Below the pieces are notes generated by a model that saw nothing but the letters and a program-made list of their open reading frames with translations, made no database searches and was not told the origin of the DNA. 64,000 nucleotides of DNA from Mycoplana dimorpha (GTDB lineage: Bacteria; Pseudomonadota; Alphaproteobacteria; Rhizobiales; Rhizobiaceae): the NCBI RefSeq assembly GCF_003046475.1, contig NZ_PZZZ01000005.1, positions 342,405 through 406,404 on the forward strand. The letters are read 5' to 3'. Position numbers and translations under genes: made by a program. Of the stretch, positions 56,865 to 64,000 are shown piece after piece (position 1 is the stretch's first letter; the number at the start of each line of letters is the position of its first letter).

Positions 56865-59800
56865 ATGGCAAAAACTAATCTCGTTCGCCCGAGCCGTGAT
56901 GGCGATCAGTTTCACTACCTTTGGGCAGCGCGACGATGCTTAAAGCTATTGTCTGCCACCAGCGACTTGGTGGCAGTCACTATTGAGGGAATATCACCGA
57001 TAGAAGCTGGTGGCGGCGAAACCGTTACTGCCGGAGAAGACGTTATCGATATCGCCGAGTACTTCGGCAGCGAGGATTTTGCTGACGCACGGCTCGTGCG
57101 TTACATGCAACTCAAGCATTCAACCTTGCACGCGCATGAACCGTGGACGGCCAGTGGACTAGAGAAATCAGTTACGGGCTTCGCCGAGCGGTACAGGGAA
57201 TTGCTCAAGACCTTTCCTAAAGATGTCCTAGCCGGAAAGCTGGAGTTTTGGTTTGTCACGAATCGGCCAATTGGCGATGCCTTCGCTGAGGCCGTCGAAG
57301 ACGTTGCGGAAGGGCGTACTGTTCGCCACATCAAAGAAGTCAAGAAGATTGAGCGCTTCGCAGGCCTTTCCGGCGATGATCTTGCGGCGTTTTGTAAGCT
57401 TATACATTTTGAAGGGCGACAGGATGACTATTGGGATCAACGCAACATTCTATTCCAGGATGTTGGTGGCTATCTCCCAGATTCGGACGTATATGGTCCC
57501 CTGAAGCTAAAAGAGCTTGTAACGCGGAAGGCGCTGTCGGAGGGAGAGCGCAATCCTTCCATTACAAAGATGGACGTGTTCCGCGCTTTGGATACCGATG
57601 AGAGCGCCCTCTTTCCGGCTCCAAACCTCATTGAAAAATTGGACGGCTCGCTGGCTCGGGATCAAGAGCTTGCCCTCGTCGCCGAAATTGTTGCGGCCAA
57701 AGGCCCAGTGGTAATTCATGCGCCTGGCGGTATCGGCAAGACGATCTTCGCCAATAGAATTGCAGGCAGTCTTCCCAGAGGCTCGAATTGCATCCTCTAC
57801 GATTGTTTTGGAAACGGCCAATATCGCAATGCATCCGGCTATCGCCACCGACACAAGGACGGTTTGGTGCAAATTGCAAATGAGTTGGCGAGCAAAGGGC
57901 TCTGCCATTTGCTCATTCCGACAGTTCATGCGGATTCGGCTTCTTACGTCAGAGCCTTCGTTCATCGCATAGGACAAGCTTCCGACTTCATACGGCTTCA
58001 AGACCCCGAAGCGCTACTGTGTATCGTAATCGATGCCGCAGACAACGCCCAGATGGCTGCTGAAGAGATTGGAGAAAAGAAATCATTTGTGCGCGACCTT
58101 ATCAGGGAAAAGATGCCGGATAACGTCCGGTTGGTATTCCTTTGTCGGTCACATCGTCAGCACCACCTCGACCCACCTAGCGAAGCGTTGAGTCGTGAAC
58201 TGGTACCATTCAGCCGCGCAGAAACGGCAGCGCATCTTCGACTGCGTTTTCCCGAAGCCAATGAACATGATGTGGACGAATTTCATCGCCTCAGTTCATG
58301 CAATCCCCGCGTTCAGGCCCTTGCCCTGTCTCGTAACGAGACCCTGCCCAATACGCTTCGCTTGCTTGGTCCAAACCCCAAATCAGTTGAAGACACTATC
58401 GGTAGCTTGCTCGAAGCAGCCATAGAGAAGCTGAAATATCACTTGGGGCCATTAGAAAGATCTCAGGTCGATAGTATATGTACCGCGCTGGCCGCGCTTC
58501 GCCCGCTCATCCCCTTGTCGGTTTTGTCTGCGATTTCGCACGTTCCCGAGTCAGCAATAAAAAGCTTTGTCATAGACATCGGGAGGCCGCTGCGTTTGGC
58601 AGGCGATTCTGTGCAGTTTTTCGACGAACCTGCAGAGACGTGGTTTCGAGAGAGGTACAAGCCAACGAGCGCCTCAATGGGCGGCTTCATCAGTGTTCTG
58701 TATCCACTCGCCTCAAAAAGCCCCTATGTTGCATCTGTCTTGCCGCAATTGATGCTCGATGCAGGGCAATTCTCAAATCTTGTTGACCTTGCGTTGAAGT
58801 CCGATGCTCTCCCAGAGACGAGTCCCCTAGAGAGACGCGACATCGAACTGCAGCGACTACAATTCGCGCTGAAGGCAGGACTGCGTTCGAAACGCTATCT
58901 TGATGCGACCAAACTCGCCCTGAAAGCGGGCGGTGAAACGGCGGGAGACGACAGGCAGAGGAAGATTTTGCAGGCCAACACTGACCTGTCTTCGACGTTT
59001 CTCGACGTTGACCTAATTCAGGAAATTGTGTCGCGAGGAACATTCGGTTCAGGCTGGCTTGGATCGCATCATGCCTACGAAGCAGCTCTGATGTCAGGGT
59101 GCCCGGCTTTGGTGGGCGATGCTCGGAGCCGTCTGCGCATGGCATCCGAATGGCTTAGGAACTGGAGCAGACTGTCTGAAGAGGAACGAGAGAAGGAACG
59201 AATTTCGGACGAAGACATCGTTGCATTGACCTTTGCCGAAATTAATATCCATGGTGCCGAAGCTGCAGCACACAGCCTTGGCCGCTGGACACCAAGGGAG
59301 GTTTCGTTCCGCATAGGGCTTGCGGTTGCCAAACGACTTATCGATCACAACCGCATAGATGATTTGAATGCGTTCGCGGTAGCCGCTGACAACAATCTGT
59401 GTTTGGTGCTGGGGATCGCCGTAGCATTGCAGCGAATTCGAAAGGTACCGCCTCTCGAAGTGACGCAAAGAGCGTTCCGATTGCTTGCCAGCACCCGAAT
59501 AAGCCTTAGCGATGGCGGTTCGTTCACTGATCGCTACTCTGCCCTGAATGCAGTGGTTATTCTCGTGGAAGCGGCTTTAGAGCACTCACTTTGTTCTAAA
59601 ACGGAGGCTGCATCGGTCCTTTCGCGCTACCTGCCAAGTGAGCCTCCGTTAGATATTGCGTCCCGCTTCTCTAACACGCGATCTCATCTCCTGCGTGGCT
59701 ATAGCCTGCGTGCCACGCTGATCGATACACCCCTCGAACTCGTGGATCTTGCGCATGGTTCTCTTCGACAGGAATTAGAAGGGAAAAACCAACATTCGAC

Positions 59801-62800
59801 GTCTCGCGATCTCCAAGAATTCAAAGAGGACATCGGCGCGCTCCTGCCTTGGCACAACCTCAGGGCAAGGGTTGTTTGCGGGACTGTTACCGGGCCGACG
59901 CTGAATGACGAGCTTGCCTTAGCGTGTGAAGCATCAAACAAAGCCGCTCGAATTCATTACCGGGACGACCATTACACTTCGAATGATATAGCCTTGGTAT
60001 GGTTCGAGATCCTATTTAGACTGCAGGCAGTTGACGAGACGACGCTGGGCGCTTTCTCCGATTGGAAGAGCAGTTTGAAACGTCCGCTTTTCACGCCCAC
60101 TTTGACCACACTGGCAAGGCTATGTTGTGAAAACTTCAATGCTCGGAAAAACGCGCTCGAATTTGTGTTGGAGGCTTTCAATTTAACTAACGATGAAAGA
60201 TCCGATGCTGAGCAGAAGTCGGATGGCTTTATCGAAGCGTCACGTGCGATCCTTTGCCTTAGCAAAGGGGAAGCCAAAGGATATTTCAACGAGGCGGTGG
60301 AAGTCGCGAGTAAAATTGGCGATGAGAATTTGTCACGGTGGGATGCCATACTGGATCTGGCGGATCGATCAGTTCGCACAGACCGCCCCGTTCCCGAGAC
60401 GGCGTACCGCTTCGCACGCTGCGCGGAGCTAACTTACGACTATGTTGTTCGAGACAAGCATTTCGATTGGCACGCAACCGTTGAGGCTTTGACCGGGCTG
60501 TGCCCTCCCTCATCGCTGGCGATCCTTAGCCGTTGGCGGGACCGTGGTTTTGGATGGTCAGAACGAATTGTTCCTGTCGCAATAAGAAAGCTTGTTGAAC
60601 GTGGAGAATTAGATCCGCTAAACGCACTCCCATTGATAGGTTTTCGGGGGCGCTGGCGACACGAAACGCTGCTTGATGAGGCACTGAACGCTTGCAAGTC
60701 CTCAAACGAAAAAGCAGCTATAGCCGCTCACCTATTCCGCTATTCTCAATTCAATTCTGGCGACTTTAAAGAACTGCAAGAAGTCATACGCCGCCACGGG
60801 GTACTTCTGGAAGGGCTCGATGAAGCCGTTCAGTTCACTGACGACGTGGAACTCAAGCGAAATTCGAGGAAAGTCGAGGAAAATGGCATCGGCGTGGAAG
60901 CTGTTTCGGTAACGACCAAGGATTGGAACAGCATTTTCGACGGAATAAGCTTGGCCAGCGCCAATGGTATTTCCGAGAGTTATAGAAGATATAAGGCTTC
61001 AGAGCGCCCTTGGTATCACGAGCATTTCTTCCAGCAAACGCTCATCCGGGTACCTATTGGTTCGGAAGTCGAATTCATCTTGTCGTTTGGCGAAGTGCCG
61101 GAATTTGAACTCTATCATCTAAGAGTTTTCTTAGAGCAATGCCCGAGGGAGTGGAGTCAGCGACCAGCAATCAAGCGTGCCTTCGAGGCAATCCTCAGGA
61201 AGCTTTGCCGACGGTATTGCCTTAACGTAGCAAAGTATCGGCATTACGAGATTTTTCCGTTCAAGACCGCTTGCCTTCTCAGCGGAGCGGACGAAGCCGA
61301 TATTGTCGAAGTTGTCCTGGATGGTATCGGTGAAACAGCAGACTTGGCTGATGCAGCGCGGCTATTTTCGCTGGTCGGGCTTTTAGCAATCAAGCTCTCA
61401 GAAGACGATGCGTTAGAAGCGCTCGATTTCGGCCTAGAACTTTTCTCCAGCTCTTTGGAGGAGAAAGACGGCGATGGTTCTTGGTCGACTAACCTCCTGC
61501 CACCTTCAGACATCAATGCCGCCTTGGCGGGTTATGTCTGGGCCGCAATGGCAGCACCAGAGACCGTCACGCGATGGGAGGGCGCGCATGCGGTGCTGGG
61601 CTTTGTCGCGCTTGGACGGAAAGACATACTAGAGCACCTGTTCAACTTCAGTTCCGAGAATGTAGGAGGTCCATTTGTCGATGCCAAATTGCCGTTCTAC
61701 AGCCTGCACGCGCTCCAGTGGTTTCTGATCGGCGTAAATCGAGGAGCAATCGCAAACGCTGCGGCGCTTGCACCATATGGTCAACGTCTGATGGACTTGG
61801 CGTTGAAAGGAGAGCCGCACATCCTCATCAGGCTGTTCGCAGCTCGGGCGGTCCGAATATTGATGGACAACGAGATAGTCGATGATCAAGCCGATCTCCG
61901 GCACACGTTGGAGCACGTCGCCAAATCACCATTTCCTGCCGTGGAATCGAAATCTTATGATCGTTTCACCAGAAGCGATGAGGCAGGAGATGCGAACGAT
62001 GATGACAGCTTCTATTTCAGCTTGGACATCGGTCCGTATTGGTATGCACCCTTGGGGAGAGTATTCGGTTTGTCGCAAGGGCAAATCGAATCAGAAGCAC
62101 TGGCCGTTATCCGGGGCCAGTTAAAGTTCGCTGGCCGCGGACGTTGGGACGAGGACGAGAGATCTCGTCGTAAGCTGTACCAAGAGGGCCACACCTACCA
62201 CTCACACGGCTCTTACCCTCGTGTAGATAGTCTCAGTTTCTATCAGGCATACCACGCTATGCTGATCGTCGCGGGCAGAAATCTGGCATGCAGGCAAGTT
62301 CATTGCGATTCAGAATGTGGAGTCGTGGATGAATTCGCTGATTGGCTGGAGAGGCATGACCTGTCACGTCAAGATGGACGCTGGCTGTGGGACCGGCGAG
62401 ACCCTGCACCGCTCGAACAGCCATCTTGGTTGGATTGTGATAAGGCAGACAAAAACTACAGCCTCATCAGGACTACGGATTTTGATGAGGCATTGCATAG
62501 CGGCGCGATGACTAACATTTGGGGCCATTGGACGACAGCAAATTCCGAGCGCGAGCAGTCTGTCGATATCCACAGCGCCTTGGTATCCCCGATGAACTCG
62601 GAGGCCTTGTTACGTGCATTGAGCACGGCCGACAGCAGGTATGATTACGCTATTCCAAGCGCTGAAGACGATATGGAAATCGATGAGCATGGATACTCGC
62701 TCAAAGGTTGGATCATCGACCGCAGCCGCGACGGCGGGGTGGATAGCCAAGATCGTTGGGCGGGAGGCATCAGTTACCCAGCCCCACGCCCGGCGGAAGA

Positions 62801-63140
62801 CATACGCGAATTGATGGGTCTGCGAACGGATGCTGATCAACGGACGTGGACAGATAAGGATCATTCAACTGTGATGATGTCCCAGGTCTGGGGGCACTTC
62901 GATGAGGGCAACCGGCATGAGAGCGTCAGCCCGGAACGTGGAAGTCGAATCAATGCATCACAGGACTTCCTGAAAGCACTCCTTGGCAAGCTGCAGCGCA
63001 ACCTGATTATCGCTGTAAACATAGATCGTCGACGACGTTACAGATCATATGAAAGCAGTATCGAAAATGACAAAGACAGAATCCCAACAAAGTCAAGAAT
63101 CTACCTGCTTAAAGCCGACGGAAGCTTGCACACAATCTGA
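56865..63140 (+). CDS. avs3a: Avs3A-like anti-phage STAND NTPase with Cap4-type nuclease domain
   Basis: 2091 residues. The N-terminal domain resembles Cap4/DUF4297 nucleases: GDQFHYLWAARRCLKLL, an acidic residue in DVIDIAEYF (Asp62) and Gln82-x-Lys84 in YMQLKHS, a PD-(D/E)xK-type set. The STAND NTPase has Walker A GGIGKT (Lys292) and Walker B LCIVIDAADNA (Asp390, Asp393). About 1,500 C-terminal residues are helical repeat-like and probably the sensor. Known Avs3 proteins have this order and size and sense the phage large terminase. Avs3 is my best match; a related Avs-type family is possible. Confidence 0.8.
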   Translation: MAKTNLVRPSRDGDQFHYLWAARRCLKLLSATSDLVAVTIEGISPIEAGGGETVTAGEDVIDIAEYFGSEDFADARLVRYMQLKHSTLHAHEPWTASGLEKSVTGFAERYRELLKTFPKDVLAGKLEFWFVTNRPIGDAFAEAVEDVAEGRTVRHIKEVKKIERFAGLSGDDLAAFCKLIHFEGRQDDYWDQRNILFQDVGGYLPDSDVYGPLKLKELVTRKALSEGERNPSITKMDVFRALDTDESALFPAPNLIEKLDGSLARDQELALVAEIVAAKGPVVIHAPGGIGKTIFANRIAGSLPRGSNCILYDCFGNGQYRNASGYRHRHKDGLVQIANELASKGLCHLLIPTVHADSASYVRAFVHRIGQASDFIRLQDPEALLCIVIDAADNAQMAAEEIGEKKSFVRDLIREKMPDNVRLVFLCRSHRQHHLDPPSEALSRELVPFSRAETAAHLRLRFPEANEHDVDEFHRLSSCNPRVQALALSRNETLPNTLRLLGPNPKSVEDTIGSLLEAAIEKLKYHLGPLERSQVDSICTALAALRPLIPLSVLSAISHVPESAIKSFVIDIGRPLRLAGDSVQFFDEPAETWFRERYKPTSASMGGFISVLYPLASKSPYVASVLPQLMLDAGQFSNLVDLALKSDALPETSPLERRDIELQRLQFALKAGLRSKRYLDATKLALKAGGETAGDDRQRKILQANTDLSSTFLDVDLIQEIVSRGTFGSGWLGSHHAYEAALMSGCPALVGDARSRLRMASEWLRNWSRLSEEEREKERISDEDIVALTFAEINIHGAEAAAHSLGRWTPREVSFRIGLAVAKRLIDHNRIDDLNAFAVAADNNLCLVLGIAVALQRIRKVPPLEVTQRAFRLLASTRISLSDGGSFTDRYSALNAVVILVEAALEHSLCSKTEAASVLSRYLPSEPPLDIASRFSNTRSHLLRGYSLRATLIDTPLELVDLAHGSLRQELEGKNQHSTSRDLQEFKEDIGALLPWHNLRARVVCGTVTGPTLNDELALACEASNKAARIHYRDDHYTSNDIALVWFEILFRLQAVDETTLGAFSDWKSSLKRPLFTPTLTTLARLCCENFNARKNALEFVLEAFNLTNDERSDAEQKSDGFIEASRAILCLSKGEAKGYFNEAVEVASKIGDENLSRWDAILDLADRSVRTDRPVPETAYRFARCAELTYDYVVRDKHFDWHATVEALTGLCPPSSLAILSRWRDRGFGWSERIVPVAIRKLVERGELDPLNALPLIGFRGRWRHETLLDEALNACKSSNEKAAIAAHLFRYSQFNSGDFKELQEVIRRHGVLLEGLDEAVQFTDDVELKRNSRKVEENGIGVEAVSVTTKDWNSIFDGISLASANGISESYRRYKASERPWYHEHFFQQTLIRVPIGSEVEFILSFGEVPEFELYHLRVFLEQCPREWSQRPAIKRAFEAILRKLCRRYCLNVAKYRHYEIFPFKTACLLSGADEADIVEVVLDGIGETADLADAARLFSLVGLLAIKLSEDDALEALDFGLELFSSSLEEKDGDGSWSTNLLPPSDINAALAGYVWAAMAAPETVTRWEGAHAVLGFVALGRKDILEHLFNFSSENVGGPFVDAKLPFYSLHALQWFLIGVNRGAIANAAALAPYGQRLMDLALKGEPHILIRLFAARAVRILMDNEIVDDQADLRHTLEHVAKSPFPAVESKSYDRFTRSDEAGDANDDDSFYFSLDIGPYWYAPLGRVFGLSQGQIESEALAVIRGQLKFAGRGRWDEDERSRRKLYQEGHTYHSHGSYPRVDSLSFYQAYHAMLIVAGRNLACRQVHCDSECGVVDEFADWLERHDLSRQDGRWLWDRRDPAPLEQPSWLDCDKADKNYSLIRTTDFDEALHSGAMTNIWGHWTTANSEREQSVDIHSALVSPMNSEALLRALSTADSRYDYAIPSAEDDMEIDEHGYSLKGWIIDRSRDGGVDSQDRWAGGISYPAPRPAEDIRELMGLRTDADQRTWTDKDHSTVMMSQVWGHFDEGNRHESVSPERGSRINASQDFLKALLGKLQRNLIIAVNIDRRRRYRSYESSIENDKDRIPTKSRIYLLKADGSLHTI

Positions 63141-63873
63141 TGCAATACTGGCTTTAGGTCGAAAGCTGGTGGAGGCAATGAATGTCGACGGATCTGCCGA
63201 TACGCTTGGCAGGTGGATGGCCCACTATGTTGCTGAACTGATCGATGAAGCAGAGAGAGCCACTGGTTCCGAGAAGGCAGCAGCCCAGGACAGGTGCTTT
63301 ACGGCTATTCTTGAACTATGGAGTCACCGAGCGGAATTTCCTAGAGGAATGCGGCCGCACCAAGAGTTGGAGCCGATCCTGCGGGTCTTGGAAAGTCTCG
63401 ACACTGCAGCGGAGTATCCGAGGTACTACCCGTCCGCACAGCCGTCGAAGAATGATCCGGAAAACGCTGAAGTCGAAAAATGGCTCGATCTGGCTCGGGG
63501 ACTCGATTATTCCGCAAAGCTACTAATCAGGTACTGTCTGTCTCAAGCCGCCGCTCTGGCAACCGACAAATCGAAAGAGTGGGTAAAGCTCGCGGAAGCT
63601 GCGGAAGCCAACTCAGGTATCTCTGAAATTTTCATCCGTTTCATATCCACGACCGAGGATTTGAACGACGGGGGCAAAGCCAACAAAGCGCTGCGAGAAG
63701 ATCTTCAGGACCGATTGCAGCGCCTTAGAGCATTTCGGGAATTGGCGGAGGGGTTGGGCGAACATTTTCAGGCTGAACTAGGCAAATTGCCACAGGTGGA
63801 TGGCGTAAAGGAGGATGAAGTGCGCATTTCCTTGCACTCCCCTCCCGCGTTACCCAATTCAAACCTCGGATAG
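63049..63873 (+). CDS. Avs3B-like partner protein
   Basis: 274 codons, overlapping the end of the large gene by 92 bases in another frame. A start at 63067 is also possible; neither has a clear ribosome-binding site, so translational coupling is likely. The protein is mostly helical (LGRWMAHYVAELIDEAERATG, AEVEKWLDLARGLDYSAKLL, LQDRLQRLRAFRELAEGLG) with no catalytic motif seen. AVAST type III systems have a second small gene (Avs3B) of unknown role, which fits by size and position. Confidence 0.65.
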   Translation: MKAVSKMTKTESQQSQESTCLKPTEACTQSDAILALGRKLVEAMNVDGSADTLGRWMAHYVAELIDEAERATGSEKAAAQDRCFTAILELWSHRAEFPRGMRPHQELEPILRVLESLDTAAEYPRYYPSAQPSKNDPENAEVEKWLDLARGLDYSAKLLIRYCLSQAAALATDKSKEWVKLAEAAEANSGISEIFIRFISTTEDLNDGGKANKALREDLQDRLQRLRAFRELAEGLGEHFQAELGKLPQVDGVKEDEVRISLHSPPALPNSNLG

Positions 63874-64000
63874 TGGGTTCTAGCCTGTGGAAGAGTAAGC
63901 GCTGGTTTTCCCCCACCTTCCGGATCAGCGTGTGATTGTTGATGTTGTTGCCGAACGAGGCTTCGACATATGACGATTACAGGGTTTACGCATGGCACCA

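Larger units (their letters stand above)
51215..64000. mobile_element. Integrative mobilizable element in tRNA-Met (right end not in window)
   Basis: From the tRNA onward GC content and codon use drop away from the flanking chromosome. The order is recombinase, small ORF, relaxase with a nested ORF, MobC-like protein, oriT-like region, then SIR2 / Avs3-like cargo. No replication or conjugative transfer-pore genes are seen, so mobilization by a helper would be needed. The left end is inside the tRNA gene. The right end is not visible, so its size is at least 12.8 kb. Confidence 0.8.

Noticed and set aside
63898..64000. Possible transposase fragment at the window end
   Set aside because: A short frame ending AERGFDI faintly resembles IS6-type transposases, but it is under 25 residues, interrupted and cut by the window edge.

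Overview
The window is chromosomal DNA from a high-GC alphaproteobacterium, most likely of the order Hyphomicrobiales (Rhizobiales). The evidence is a complete CtrA-type cell-cycle set (chpT, ctrA, sciP), a DUF1134/EipA gene, a DUF6476-type gene beside rluD, a serC-serA operon with a serC-type leader, and the backbone order yebC-ruvCAB-ybgC-tolQRAB-pal-cpoB-tilS-ftsH-glmM. The genus cannot be fixed from sequence alone.

Layout. 1-535: 3'-truncated FMN split-barrel protein. 956-7217: yebC, a HAD phosphatase, a luciferase-like oxidoreductase and the ruvC-ruvA-ruvB operon, which has an AbrB/PIN toxin-antitoxin pair in each of its two internal junctions. 7358-11088: hsp20 with a possible thermosensing leader hairpin, then the sulfolipid operon sqdB-sqdD-sqdC. 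11217-18526: ybgC and the Tol-Pal system, split by a ParDE-like pair. 18714-24450: tilS, ftsH, a DUF1232 gene flanked by two 37-base repeats, and glmM. 24784-26536: two outer-membrane beta-barrel genes, each preceded by a perfect TTAA-N7-TTAA CtrA box. 26646-37629: a large Pro/Ala/Glu-rich membrane protein, purA, an EamA transporter, a chemoreceptor, an L,D-transpeptidase lipoprotein, serA and serC. 37715-38528: REP-like palindromes and two decayed copies of a small gene end. 38530-43358: rpoH, rluD, a small membrane protein, an RNA methyltransferase and a coiled-coil protein. 43495-49574: eipA, chpT, a degenerate receiver protein, ctrA, fliJ, a GNAT, pqiA, sciP and a LuxR-type regulator. 49848-51258: mnmA and a tRNA-Met(CAT).

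From the tRNA-Met gene to the window end the DNA changes character: it is less GC-rich and uses codons differently. It reads as an integrative mobilizable element. A large serine recombinase ends inside the tRNA, followed by a small ORF, a relaxase with a second gene nested in it, a MobC-like protein and an oriT-like hairpin region. The cargo is an anti-phage module: a SIR2-family protein with a four-cysteine site, a 2091-residue protein with an N-terminal Cap4/DUF4297-like nuclease motif, a STAND NTPase and a long C-terminal sensor region (AVAST type III, Avs3A-like), and an overlapping 274-codon partner (Avs3B-like). The right end of the element is not visible.

The most notable points are the SIR2 plus Avs3-like pairing on a tRNA-integrated mobilizable element, the gene nested inside the relaxase, three toxin-antitoxin pairs in conserved operon junctions, and the CtrA-box set next to the CtrA phosphorelay genes.
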